NCBI GenBank assembly: GCA_018823285.1
Contig: JAHJIQ010000072.1
Location: 1 to 64,000 of the forward strand
Length of the DNA: 64,000 bases
Reading direction: 5' to 3'
Source: Pseudomonadota bacterium
Lineage (GTDB): Bacteria; Desulfobacterota; Desulfobulbia; Desulfobulbales; JAGXFP01
Shown here: in pieces, positions 20,643-29,061 of the stretch
Layout of the letters: every line of letters starts with the position of its first letter
How positions within the stretch are numbered: position 1 is the first letter of the stretch
Notes under the pieces: generated by a model
Database searches by the model: none
What the model saw: only the letters and a program-made list of their open reading frames with translations
What the model was told of the DNA's origin: nothing
Position numbers and translations under genes: made by a program

Positions 20643-20912
20643 TCAAATGGTTGATCTTTTCAGGTTATTCATCTTTATTTCAATCAAACGCAGGGCAACT
20701 GCCAAATCATGCCTTACATTCTTCGCCTTGATTCGGTTCAATAATAAAATGCATTTCAAATACTTTTCCATAGCTTGGAGGCCAGACCAAAGAAACTGTT
20801 GAACCAACTGTGCACGGTATGCCATTCTCGCGGCAATATAATCGCTGTCAGCTACATCGCGAAAAGATCGAATAGCAAAGTCGTTAAGTAAAGCGTATTT
20901 TCCCATACTCAT
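20643..20912 (-). CDS. Short HEPN-domain protein
   Basis: An 89-residue helical protein resembling the HEPN fold: SDYIAARMAYRAQLVQQFLW, then GLQAMEKYLKCILLLNR and NVRHDLAVALRLI, matching the usual pattern of two long helices ending in an R/G-HDL motif. HEPN proteins are commonly RNases in toxin and defence systems. The usual length is 110-140 residues or more, so this copy may be shortened at the C-terminus. The catalytic Rx4-6H motif is not cleanly met (arginine to RHDL spacing is 7). Its ATG overlaps the upstream gene's stop by four bases (ATGA), implying co-translation. It looks more AT-rich than its partner genes. Confidence 0.65.
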   Translation of the reverse strand: MSMGKYALLNDFAIRSFRDVADSDYIAARMAYRAQLVQQFLWSGLQAMEKYLKCILLLNRIKAKNVRHDLAVALRLIEIKMNNLKRSTI

Positions 20913-22747
20913 TGGCTTGACTCCCCGTGAAGGCGCTCTAAAAACTCGGTCTCAACCGTCACGCCCGCCTCCATGAGTGCCTCACAAACAGCATTCCATG
21001 CAGAAATATCAGATAAAACAACCGCCTTTTGTCCGATAGAGAGAACCCGGCGCCCGACGCCGAACTCGTTCCAGAAACGATTATTCGCTTCTTTCGTCCA
21101 TCGTTCCGCCGTGAAGGCTAGCGGCCCCTCAACCTTCGATGGGTCTAAGCATTCGAGGACATTCAGATACAGGTGGGAAATGGTCGGGCATGATGGTGCC
21201 TCACCGGCGATCTCCGACAGCAGCGGTATGAACGGCGCCAGTTCAGGGTCGGATAAACCCTTTGTATAAGACTGTCCATCGCCTAACCCGTAATGCAACC
21301 GCATGTAGAATGCGCTGACAAGCTCTTTTAGGTGAATCTCCATGCGGCCATCTCTCGACGACAGCAGATGGCTGCGCCAATGCCATGTCTCCTTGAGGCG
21401 TGGCCAGAAAGCCTCACGCACCGACAACAGATAGGCTCGATCCGCCGTATCTCCTTCAATATGATGAAGATCACTCTGCACGATGAACGCCGCCGCAGCG
21501 TCGATGAAAGCTTCATCTGGAAAGGCTTTGAGAACGTCGAATACCAGTTCCTGGCATATTTCATCCGACCAGTGACGGGCATGCGCCGCCGCAAAGTCCA
21601 TCAAGCCGCGCGTCCAGACACGCTCGATGTCGCTGTCGTCTTCTCCGTCCTCCCCCGACCTGTTCGTCTCCAGAAGCCAGTCGCGATTGGCGCGCATCAC
21701 CGCCATCGACGTCGATCCGGCGCTTGGGCCAAGGCGTGTGAGAATCCGCAACCATGCTGCCCCGGCCTTCTCATCGTAATAATAGTCCGGCCACTCCGAT
21801 TCGTGCGGGGCAAGTTTCCTTGCGCCGCCTGCTCCTCCCATTATCAGGGTCCGTTTTCGACGTCGCGTTCGCCGTGGCGGTGGCGTCGGCCAGTCCGGCT
21901 CCGAGCCACCTTCCCGCCATTGCCGCTCCGCTTCGATCCGAGAGGTAATGCGCGACTCCAAATCAGCGCGGCGTATGTCATAAGCTGCTTCGTCCTCCCC
22001 ATAATGCGCGCGTCGTGGAATCATACAAGCGAGAAGCGCGATTCGGCTAAGCGAGATCAAAAGCTTTTGGTCGATCTTCTCGACGATGCCTCCATGACGT
22101 AGAAATGCTGGCGCAGCGCTCGCGGGATATGTGGCCACGGCCTGCAGGAGATTTTCCGCATCCGCTTCATCTCCTGAAATGGCCGTAAGATAAAGACGCC
22201 CGGTGATCGCCATCGCGTGAGCGTCATACATGACATCATCGCGCGGCAGGGCTATCGACCGGTCCTGAAATTGCAGCGCCTGCTCGAAGATCGATATAAT
22301 CTCTTGTCGACGCCGCACTAGGTCTTCCTTAGACACAACTCGGGCTAGAAACGCCGCGGCGGAAACTCGCGCAAGCCAGGGATCGTTCGGACCATGCGAC
22401 GGCTCCTCTTCGCCTGGGGCGGCGGCGGAAGTCTCGTCCAGAATCATTTCAGCATCGGCGGCGCTTACATTGAAGACTTTTGTTTCGTCGTCCATCGCAG
22501 CACGGACCGCCAACGACCGGGTGAACGTCAATTGCTCCGCATTCGCCTTTGCCGCCACCTCTTCCAGCCATTTTTTCTGTCCGGGCGGCCATTTATAAAT
22601 CCATCCCTTGCGTTCCTCGCCCGCCGCGTCCTTTCCGGCTACAAGTTCATAATTGTCCCGAGAGGCGAGGCGGAGCACATGGGAGGCCATGAATTGCGGA
22701 GACGCCCAGTCGACTGCGTCGTCGGTCCACGGCCCAAGCCGGTTCAC
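20909..22747 (-). CDS. Large helical protein, possible C-terminal half of the nuclease-NTPase
   Basis: A 612-residue protein without a domain I recognise. It is rich in helices with the look of HEAT/TPR-like repeats (for example AAHARHWSDEICQELVFDVL, FPDEAFIDAAAAFIV), has an arginine-rich linker (PPRRTRRRKRTL) in the middle, and no signal peptide. The listed GTG start is uncertain. The same frame stays open to 22823, overlapping the end of the upstream gene, and the extra residues (SAHEEELGALWAQLEAAV) look genuinely coding. This suggests that the two genes are one gene split by a frameshift, or that a -1 frameshift joins them. Codon use is rich in GCG/CGC compared with the surroundings. Confidence 0.65.
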   Translation of the reverse strand: MNRLGPWTDDAVDWASPQFMASHVLRLASRDNYELVAGKDAAGEERKGWIYKWPPGQKKWLEEVAAKANAEQLTFTRSLAVRAAMDDETKVFNVSAADAEMILDETSAAAPGEEEPSHGPNDPWLARVSAAAFLARVVSKEDLVRRRQEIISIFEQALQFQDRSIALPRDDVMYDAHAMAITGRLYLTAISGDEADAENLLQAVATYPASAAPAFLRHGGIVEKIDQKLLISLSRIALLACMIPRRAHYGEDEAAYDIRRADLESRITSRIEAERQWREGGSEPDWPTPPPRRTRRRKRTLIMGGAGGARKLAPHESEWPDYYYDEKAGAAWLRILTRLGPSAGSTSMAVMRANRDWLLETNRSGEDGEDDSDIERVWTRGLMDFAAAHARHWSDEICQELVFDVLKAFPDEAFIDAAAAFIVQSDLHHIEGDTADRAYLLSVREAFWPRLKETWHWRSHLLSSRDGRMEIHLKELVSAFYMRLHYGLGDGQSYTKGLSDPELAPFIPLLSEIAGEAPSCPTISHLYLNVLECLDPSKVEGPLAFTAERWTKEANNRFWNEFGVGRRVLSIGQKAVVLSDISAWNAVCEALMEAGVTVETEFLERLHGESSQ

Positions 22748-22776
22748 TGCCGCTTCAAGCTGTGCCCACAGTGCGC

Positions 22777-25700
22777 CTAGTTCTTCCTCGTGTGCAGATT
22801 GAAGACCATCTGTGGTAGAACGTCATGCAGTGCGACGCTGCGTGACACGCGACCCGCTAAATCTTTCTCGACAGCTTGATCGGCTGCCGGTCCCGCCCGC
22901 CAGGCGCGTCCCAGCACACCTCCGCCCATTTGATCGACCGCGTCGAGATTGGCGCGGCCAGCGTCTAGCGCCAGCGTTTCCGGAGACGCCAGGATGTTTC
23001 GGAGAAGCGCTCCATTCAGTGATGAATGAGACAGGACAAGATCGACAATGAGAAGCCAAAGCGCGCCAAAGATAGCCCCCTCGGCGATGATGTCTCCGAT
23101 TACAGTTTCAAGCGTCTCGCCACTGTCGAGTCTTCTATGCGCCCAGTGCTCCATCGCCGCTAGCGCCTTGGTCAGCATGGCCGACGGCGCGCGCCCGCGT
23201 GACCATCCAAAACTGAACAGCGCCCTAATCCTGTGCGTCTCTCCCAGGAACTGAACCGAAAATTCCGGATCATCCTCCTCATGCGCACACGCGCTCTCGA
23301 TCAGGGTTCTGATGAACTCAACACCCGTAGCGGGCGCAGCTTGAAGAATTTCCGTGAATACACCGATGCCGCATCGGCCAAGCACGAAAGGACCGTCAAC
23401 ACGAGACATCACATAGGAGCGGCGGCGCGCCAGCTTCCTACGAAATTCGTTTTCCTCCTCGTCATCTTCGAGCGCGCGCAGAAAGGCGGCCGCGAATTCA
23501 GCAGGCGCTGCGCCCGGCAACCGTCCAGGAAATTCGAGGATCTGGCTCGTCGCCGCTTCCGGCCGCTTCGAGTCCTTGACAGCGTTAAGATAACGTGCCG
23601 CTGCGCCAGGAGAGTTCATCGCCCATAGCGCAAGATGGAGTCGGGCCGTATCAAGCGCATCGCCAGTCACGGCGTATTTGATTTCCGGAAGGGGCTCACC
23701 ATATCGCGGCAAAGGACGGTCCCTCCGTTCAATAGCAGCAACCAGAATATCGGCGTAGCGATCGAGCAAGATCGGCGTCACGGTCTTTTCGCCGAACGCT
23801 GCAAGGACAAGCCAATTCTGGAAAAGATCGACCGCAGCCGATAACGCTGTCGCTCCCAACTGGCCAAACCGCTGCAAACACCACAAGATCATCCGCATCC
23901 ATTCCGGCCCTTTCGGAATGGCCATCCCTACCGGCGCAGCGATCCCTTCCGGCAGGACCTCCTTGAACAGGGAGGTAGCCGACTGCGTATGCGACGCTAC
24001 AAAGCGTCTGATCAACAGCGCCGCGCGGCGCCCTTCATCTTCGAGCAGAAAAGCGTCATATCGCCCGAGCAGCACTTCAGCGCGTTCGGACCGGACGAGC
24101 GCCAACAGGGCCAACCCCGCCCATCCGGGCGCGGTGCCTTCCGCCTCCAAGTGCGCGAGCAGTTTCGGCCACGCCTCGTCCTCGTTACGTTCGGCGAGCA
24201 TCCGACACGCCAGCTCGAACCCGCGCGCCATCCAAAAGGGCGGCGGGATGCCCAACCCCAGCCTGTCAATCACGCCAGGATCATCGAATAGAATGCAGGC
24301 GACCGCCCAGTCTGTAAACAGATCATGCCGGAATCGGACCCGATCCGGATGGATCTCGACGAGCACCTCGTCTGCGATCAATTCTGCAACTGCCTGCGCG
24401 TCCTGTCCGGAAACATCGACAAGCCCAGCATTGTCGATGAGGCCCTTGGCGACAGCGTTGAGCACCCGCTTGCGGGAGTGTATCTCGCCTCTCGTTCGCT
24501 CGCCCGACCCCACCGCGCCGGATACCTGCCAGTCTCTCGCTAGCGCAGCTTCGCTGATCGCTTCCGTCTTATTGAAGCGCGTGCTGACCAACAGTCGCAA
24601 TTTCAGCAAATTGCGGGCGAGCGGTTTCGCCGGGTGGTCGGGCCTCAGCAGGGGAGCGAGTTGCGGGGCGGCCTTGGCGAGCGCCTCGGCTTCTTCATCG
24701 TCAAGCCCTTCCACGATCATGCGTCCGCGCTCAGACAAGTGCGCGAACACCTCTTCGCCAATCCAGAGGGCGCCCTCATCCTCCCATCCGGGCCGCGCGG
24801 TGAACAGCACCGTCACGCCCGGACAACGCAGCGCCGCCCGCAAGAGGTCAATAACCGTCTTTCGTTGCGCGCTGTCGCGAAACCGGTCGAGGCCGTCAAT
24901 GCAGAGATAGCCGCCGCCGTCGCAGGCAAGATCGCTCAGTAATTCGTCAGCTGCGGCTTCGATGCCGAAAAGGGCGCGCATCGCTGGCCAGCCGCCAGGT
25001 GGCGTTCGGTCCGGAGCCAACACCAAAATGCGCGAGACCGCTTCGCGCGCCTCGATAGCGGATCTCAGCAAGCCGGATTTACCGACCCCACTGGGTCCCG
25101 ATATTTCAACCACGCCACCCTGTGTTTCCGCCTCCTGAAGCAGCTCCTCCAATTCGCGCCGGGGCTTTTCCCGTGCGAGCCGGCAATCCTTAACCGTAAG
25201 ACCGATGTCTTGGAGTGCGTGGCGACTCAATTCCTCGATATGGCGGCGCACAACGGCAAGCCCTGGCGCCGCGCCGACGCTTACGCCGAGGTCGTTCAGC
25301 TTTCGAACCAATTCGTCCCGGTTCAATTCACCGCCAATGGCGTCGGCGCGAAGGACGAGTCCGAATAACGAGTCATAGAGACCGGCGTCACTTTTCTCAG
25401 ACGCCAAATATCGCGCACGCAGTCGGTCATGATACTCCGCCATTGAGTTCGGACGTGCATAGTCGAAAGTCAGCACCGAAAATGACCGAAGGACGTCATG
25501 GAGAACGTCGTTCCCCGTTTCGTCTTTCGCTGCGAGGAGCGCTCTGAATGCGGCCACGAACGCCCGCATATCTTTGTTGCTGCGCCCATCCGTCTCAAGG
25601 AGCTTTAGGAATGACGCGGCATCGATCGTTTGCTGTGCCAGTTCCAGCACTTCCTGCACGCCATTCTCGATCACGCCTGTCGTCCGCTCAATTGCGACGG

Positions 25701-26064
25701 CGAAGCGTCGATCCGGCTCGATCTTTCGCGCCCTGACGATCCCGTCCACGACAGACTGAAAATTGGCGTCGTTTTCCGTAAACGCCATCGATCGTTTGAC
25801 CTGAATCTCAAGACACCGAACTTCGCCCTGAGGCGTCGCACCCCGCACGATGACGTCATCAAGCGGATGCCCCTGCCCGCCTCGCTGAAACTCAAGCCGA
25901 TCGACGATCGCACCCGGCAGTCCGAGCGGCTCAGTGCTCGCCAGCAAGGCAAGCGCATAATGCGTTCCGATTTTCGCCTCGAACTGGGGGCCTGCTGGTC
26001 CAGTCGAGCGAGGACTGAAGTCTTTTTCAGCAGGACGCACGGTCAAAACACCAATTCCTGTCAA
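22777..26064 (-). CDS. Predicted nuclease-STAND NTPase, candidate defence protein
   Basis: A 1095-residue multidomain protein. Residues about 25-130 look like a PD-(D/E)XK nuclease: HPLDDVIV (Asp69/Asp70) then LEIQVKR (Glu86, Gln88, Lys90). Residues about 315-560 form a STAND/AAA-like NTPase: Walker A ISGPSGVGKSG (321-331), Walker B GGYLCIDGLDR (384-394), and FTARPGWED like a sensor. The remainder is helical repeat. This effector-NTPase-repeat order is that of bacterial NLR-like defence proteins such as Avs, but I cannot assign it to a named type. The frame opens with TTG at 26064; TTG at 26046, preceded by AGGA, is an alternative. The gene ends in a possible frameshift into the next gene. 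Confidence 0.75.
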   Translation of the reverse strand: MTGIGVLTVRPAEKDFSPRSTGPAGPQFEAKIGTHYALALLASTEPLGLPGAIVDRLEFQRGGQGHPLDDVIVRGATPQGEVRCLEIQVKRSMAFTENDANFQSVVDGIVRARKIEPDRRFAVAIERTTGVIENGVQEVLELAQQTIDAASFLKLLETDGRSNKDMRAFVAAFRALLAAKDETGNDVLHDVLRSFSVLTFDYARPNSMAEYHDRLRARYLASEKSDAGLYDSLFGLVLRADAIGGELNRDELVRKLNDLGVSVGAAPGLAVVRRHIEELSRHALQDIGLTVKDCRLAREKPRRELEELLQEAETQGGVVEISGPSGVGKSGLLRSAIEAREAVSRILVLAPDRTPPGGWPAMRALFGIEAAADELLSDLACDGGGYLCIDGLDRFRDSAQRKTVIDLLRAALRCPGVTVLFTARPGWEDEGALWIGEEVFAHLSERGRMIVEGLDDEEAEALAKAAPQLAPLLRPDHPAKPLARNLLKLRLLVSTRFNKTEAISEAALARDWQVSGAVGSGERTRGEIHSRKRVLNAVAKGLIDNAGLVDVSGQDAQAVAELIADEVLVEIHPDRVRFRHDLFTDWAVACILFDDPGVIDRLGLGIPPPFWMARGFELACRMLAERNEDEAWPKLLAHLEAEGTAPGWAGLALLALVRSERAEVLLGRYDAFLLEDEGRRAALLIRRFVASHTQSATSLFKEVLPEGIAAPVGMAIPKGPEWMRMILWCLQRFGQLGATALSAAVDLFQNWLVLAAFGEKTVTPILLDRYADILVAAIERRDRPLPRYGEPLPEIKYAVTGDALDTARLHLALWAMNSPGAAARYLNAVKDSKRPEAATSQILEFPGRLPGAAPAEFAAAFLRALEDDEEENEFRRKLARRRSYVMSRVDGPFVLGRCGIGVFTEILQAAPATGVEFIRTLIESACAHEEDDPEFSVQFLGETHRIRALFSFGWSRGRAPSAMLTKALAAMEHWAHRRLDSGETLETVIGDIIAEGAIFGALWLLIVDLVLSHSSLNGALLRNILASPETLALDAGRANLDAVDQMGGGVLGRAWRAGPAADQAVEKDLAGRVSRSVALHDVLPQMVFNLHTRKN

Positions 26065-26377
26065 AAAAAATCATTTAAGATTGCTCATAAAAATTCCGGG
26101 CCACCATACTTAATTACAAGTAAAGATATTTCCAAAGAGGATTGACTGTCAGGCATGAGATTACCGGCATAGAGGAGAAATTGCATCAAAGATATGTTTG
26201 TTATTGATAATCCTCATTGGTGCTTGCAGGTTATGACTGTGTGAGGTCTTTTCGGAGGCTCGGCATGTTGGGGGGGCCGATTGGTTCTGCAAAATGGCGA
26301 TCACGCTTGTCTTCTTTCATTTCAAAGTCGTGCAGCCGGCAAAGATTTAATGCCGGGGGTGTGCCTGATCCAGGGTT
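26065..26377. other. Leader region of the defence-like cluster, no gene seen
   Basis: An AT-rich stretch (26065-26220) lies upstream of the minus-strand nuclease-NTPase gene and probably holds its promoter. The rest has no supported gene. It ends at a duplicated fragment of a response-regulator gene. Confidence 0.4.
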
Positions 26378-26378
26378 T

Positions 26379-26482
26379 ACTATCTCGAAGCCTTGGCGTC
26401 GATCATCATGGTGCCGCTGCCGGAGAGGTATTCGGTTCGTTTGATTTCTTCGATGTTGCGGAGTTTCTTGATCAGTTCCGCA
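26379..26482 (-). pseudogene. 3' fragment of a response-regulator gene
   Basis: About 104 bases closely match 27272-27376, the 3' end of the intact response-regulator gene downstream, with roughly eight differences. The translated tail AELIKKLRNIEEIKRTEYL and GSGTMMIDAKASR corresponds to the intact protein's last residues. Upstream of it the similarity stops, so only the C-terminal tail is present. Together the two copies flank the toxin-antitoxin genes as a direct repeat. Confidence 0.75.
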
Positions 26483-26517
26483 GCCACGTCCCGCCGTCCT
26501 ATCTCGATGCCGCAAGA

Positions 26518-26548
26518 AGCACAATGCAGCACAAAGTTGCATTGTGCT
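26518..26548. promoter_or_regulatory. Probable operator of the toxin-antitoxin operon
   Basis: AGCACAATGCA and TGCATTGTGCT form a perfect 11-base inverted repeat with a nine-base spacer, 53 bases before the antitoxin start. TTGACA follows at 26564-26569. Such palindromes are usual binding sites for antitoxin autoregulation. No transcription start can be assigned with confidence. Confidence 0.6.
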
Positions 26549-26600
26549 GCAATCTGATATATGTTGACATCATTAACAACCAAGTCACGGAGGTGGGAAA

Positions 26601-26819
26601 ATGGCTATGGCGGTGCGTATTTCAGAGGAATTGGTAAACGAAGCAAAAAAAATTAGCAAAATTGACCATCGGTCGCTGACAGGACAAATTGAGCATTGGG
26701 CCAGAATTGGCAAATACGCAGAGGAAAACCCGGATTTAACCTATGATTTAATAAAGGAAATACTTGTTGGAATAGAAGAGTTAAAGCAAGGGGATAAAAC
26801 TGAGTACCAATTCGGTTGA
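26601..26819 (+). CDS. ParD-like antitoxin
   Basis: A 72-residue protein of the ParD-like antitoxin family. The N-terminus (MAMAVRISEELVNEAKKISK) fits a ribbon-helix-helix-type DNA-binding start, followed by RSLTGQIEHWARIGKYAEENPD, a segment typical of this family, and an acidic toxin-binding tail. GGAGG lies upstream of the ATG. The toxin gene follows after six bases. It probably binds the palindrome at 26518-26548 and neutralises the partner. AT-rich, unlike the upstream cluster. Confidence 0.82.
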   Translation: MAMAVRISEELVNEAKKISKIDHRSLTGQIEHWARIGKYAEENPDLTYDLIKEILVGIEELKQGDKTEYQFG

Positions 26820-26825
26820 GCGCAA

Positions 26826-27107
26826 ATGAAAATCTATCAATCGAGGTCATTTGAAAATAAAGTCAAAAAATTTAACCCGAATGAAAAAAACGATCTCGAC
26901 AACGAAATAAAAGAAATTGCCCGGAACCCCTCAATTGGCATCGAAAAAAAAGGTGATTTAAGGGGTGCTTTTATTCACAAATTCAAAATCAAAACCACAT
27001 TATATCTGCTTTCATATCGTGTTGTAGCGGATGGGCTGGAATTCATCATGATTGGGGCGCATGAAAATTATTATCGTGACCTCAAGTCCTATCTGAAAAA
27101 AAAATAA
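26826..27107 (+). CDS. RelE/ParE-family toxin
   Basis: A 93-residue basic protein with the RelE/ParE fold pattern: N-terminal YQSRSFENKVKKF, a helical pair, then GDLRGAFIHKFKIKTTLYLLSYRV with the characteristic strand order, and the C-terminal GAHENYYRDLKSYLKKK with lysines. The segment IGAHENYYRDL is characteristic of the family. It could be an mRNA interferase (RelE) or a gyrase poison (ParE); sequence alone does not decide. It is paired with the ParD-like antitoxin six bases upstream, forming a complete type II toxin-antitoxin operon. Confidence 0.82.
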   Translation: MKIYQSRSFENKVKKFNPNEKNDLDNEIKEIARNPSIGIEKKGDLRGAFIHKFKIKTTLYLLSYRVVADGLEFIMIGAHENYYRDLKSYLKKK

Positions 27108-27272
27108 TGCATAGTACAGGGGGGGGCACCTTTTAGTAGTTCAGTAAGGAGTAAGGATGACTGTCATGATTTCATGGCTTTCCTGATCTTCTTCAAGGCC
27201 GGGCTTTTGATGTGTTGGCTGTTTGGCGTGAAGGGCGACGGGGCAGGGGATGACTTTGCGCCGGAGCTGTCA

Positions 27273-27965
27273 CTACCTCGAAGCCTTGGCGTCGATCATC
27301 ATGGTGCCGCTGCCGGTCAGGTATTCGGTTAGTTTGATCTCTTCGATGTTGCGGAGTTTCTTGATCAGTTCGGCGATCCGGTTGCAGCTCGTTTTCATTT
27401 CCTTCATGTACATTTCATGGTCTTCGGGGATTTTGTTTTCGGCGAAGGAGCGGGTGAGTTTGTCGATGCCGATGGAGAGAAAGACCAGCGAGTTGTTGAT
27501 CTCGTGATTGAGGGTGACGACCAGCGCTTTGACCATCTCGATCTTCGCCTGGTCCAGCAGTTTTTCCTGCAGCCGGTAGTTTTCCTGGATCAGGTTGTAT
27601 TGTTCGACACATTGAGAGATCGTGGTTTTCAACTCCAGGTCGTTCCAGGGTTTGCCGACGATCCGGTACACCTCGCCGCTGCTGATGGCCTTTAATGCCA
27701 GTTCAAGATCGAGGGCGCCGGTGATCATTACCCGCACCGTGTCGGGCGCAATCTCGCGGGCCTTCTGGAGAACCTCGATTCCGGAAATCCCCGGCATCAT
27801 GTAATCGGTGACGACCACAGCCACTTTGCTTTCGGCGAGGTTTTCCAGGGCCAAGTTCCCGTCGGTGAATGTTTCGACCGAATACCCCTCACCCATGAAG
27901 AAGCGTTTCAGGCTCGATAAGACATGCGGCTCGTCATCAACAATGTAGATCGTCGGTTCATCCAT
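27273..27965 (-). CDS. Response regulator with HisKA-like C-terminal region
   Basis: A 230-residue protein. Residues 1-125 are a CheY-like receiver with the acidic pair in VDDE, the phosphorylation site in VVTDYMMPG, threonine in MITGA and lysine in VGKPW. A helical stretch follows with VVTLNHEINNSLVFLSIG, which resembles a histidine-kinase dimerisation (HisKA) H-box, but no ATPase domain follows. It may act as a phosphotransfer or scaffold protein, or be a truncated hybrid. The 3' end is duplicated at 26379-26482. The divergent HD-GYP gene at 30.9 kb was probably its neighbour before the IS21 insertion. Confidence 0.85.
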   Translation of the reverse strand: MDEPTIYIVDDEPHVLSSLKRFFMGEGYSVETFTDGNLALENLAESKVAVVVTDYMMPGISGIEVLQKAREIAPDTVRVMITGALDLELALKAISSGEVYRIVGKPWNDLELKTTISQCVEQYNLIQENYRLQEKLLDQAKIEMVKALVVTLNHEINNSLVFLSIGIDKLTRSFAENKIPEDHEMYMKEMKTSCNRIAELIKKLRNIEEIKLTEYLTGSGTMMIDAKASR

Positions 27966-28039
27966 GACATGATTCCAGTTTGACAGATTATTTGTGCCGG
28001 TGTTTTCAGAATATCACTTTTCCGATTCCGGAATCCAGC

Positions 28040-28141
28040 GGTTAGTGAGCGAATCTGATGGATGTAAGTAACTTTCCACACGGAGATTCCCCGTGGTTCG
28101 AAGTCGCACTCCGTTTGCTATCTGCCGCGGGGAGTTTCAAT
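28040..28141 (+). repeat. Dispersed double-hairpin repeat, copy B (right half)
   Basis: Begins with GGTTAGTGAGCGAATCTGATG and continues through a CCCCGTGG...CTGCCGCGGGG hairpin to GAGTTTCAAT. It matches the corresponding half of the copy at 52261-52427 almost base for base, with a four-base insertion (GATG duplicated). The first hairpin is absent. The IS21 element inserted about 25 bases further right. Confidence 0.75.
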
Positions 28142-28181
28142 AGAATCGGGCGTTGTTCTGCAGTTTGTGTATTCCCCGGAA

Positions 28182-28263
28182 GTCTGCCACCCAGTCCACG
28201 TGAAGGTTGCCACCTAATGTACGTGAAAGCTGCCACCTATTCTCCGGCAAAGCTGCCACCTGT
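28182..28263. repeat. Left-end transposase-binding repeats of the IS21 element
   Basis: Four copies of CTGCCACC or TTGCCACC occur at roughly 20-base spacing, matching five copies of GGTGGCAG in the right end (about 30690-30790). They are inverted with respect to each other across the element. Confidence 0.8.
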
Positions 28264-28292
28264 CGGAGCGAAGCGACGCAGGAGTTTTTTCT

Positions 28293-29048
28293 TTACTCCG
28301 AATGGGCCTCTTTCTTCAAGTTTGAATTCTTTTTTCTCATAGATTCTCCTTTTAAATTTATCCGGTGCGCGTTGTGAACCAGCCGGTCCAGAATGGCGTC
28401 GGCAAGAGTTGCGTCCCCGATGAGTTCATGCCAGTGATCCACTGGCACCTGGCTTGTTACCATGGTTGATTGCAGCTTGTGTCGGTCTTCAAGAATTTCT
28501 AAAAGGTCATGGCGCTGCTCCGTATTGAGTTGTTTGAGGCCAAAATCGTCAAGGATCAAGAGATTTGTTTTGGCAAAACCATCAAGTAACTTGCCATACC
28601 GCCCATCACCTTTTGCCAGGGAAAGATCCTGGAAGAGCCTGGGCAGGCGAAGATAGAGAGCCGTATGTCCTTCCCGGCAGGCCTTTTGCGCCAAAGCACA
28701 GGCAAGATAGGATTTGCCCACCCCGGTTGACCCGCAAATGATCAGATTTTGATGTTCTTTAAGCCAATGACAGTCTGCGAGTTTTAAAACAAGAGCCCGG
28801 TCAAGGCCACGTGGTTGACGAAAGTCGATGTCCTCCACAGAAGCGCTCTGCCGGAGTTTTGCTTTTTTCAGCCGTTTTGCCATACGGCGATTTTCTCGTT
28901 CCGTCATCTCGCGATCAACAAGCAACCCGAGACGCTCCTCAAACGATAATTCCTTGATCTCGGGCATCTGCAGCTGTTCGCCGAGGGCATTAGCCATGCC
29001 GAAGAAGCGCAGGGATTGCAGTTTTTCATGGGTGGGATGGGTAAGCAT
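28293..29048 (-). CDS. istB: IS21-family helper ATPase IstB
   Basis: A 251-residue AAA+ protein of the DnaC/IstB family that activates IstA and selects targets. Walker A is ICGSTGVGKSYLA near residues 104-116 and Walker B is LLILDDFGLK. The chosen ATG (MLTHPTHEKLQSLRFFGM) matches the family N-terminus; the open frame extends much further upstream within istA in another reading but without similarity. It follows istA by 13 bases. A lysine-rich C-terminus (MRKKNSNLKKEA) ends just inside the left end repeats. Confidence 0.95.
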   Translation of the reverse strand: MLTHPTHEKLQSLRFFGMANALGEQLQMPEIKELSFEERLGLLVDREMTERENRRMAKRLKKAKLRQSASVEDIDFRQPRGLDRALVLKLADCHWLKEHQNLIICGSTGVGKSYLACALAQKACREGHTALYLRLPRLFQDLSLAKGDGRYGKLLDGFAKTNLLILDDFGLKQLNTEQRHDLLEILEDRHKLQSTMVTSQVPVDHWHELIGDATLADAILDRLVHNAHRINLKGESMRKKNSNLKKEAHSE

Positions 29049-29061
29049 GGTATCTCCTTTT

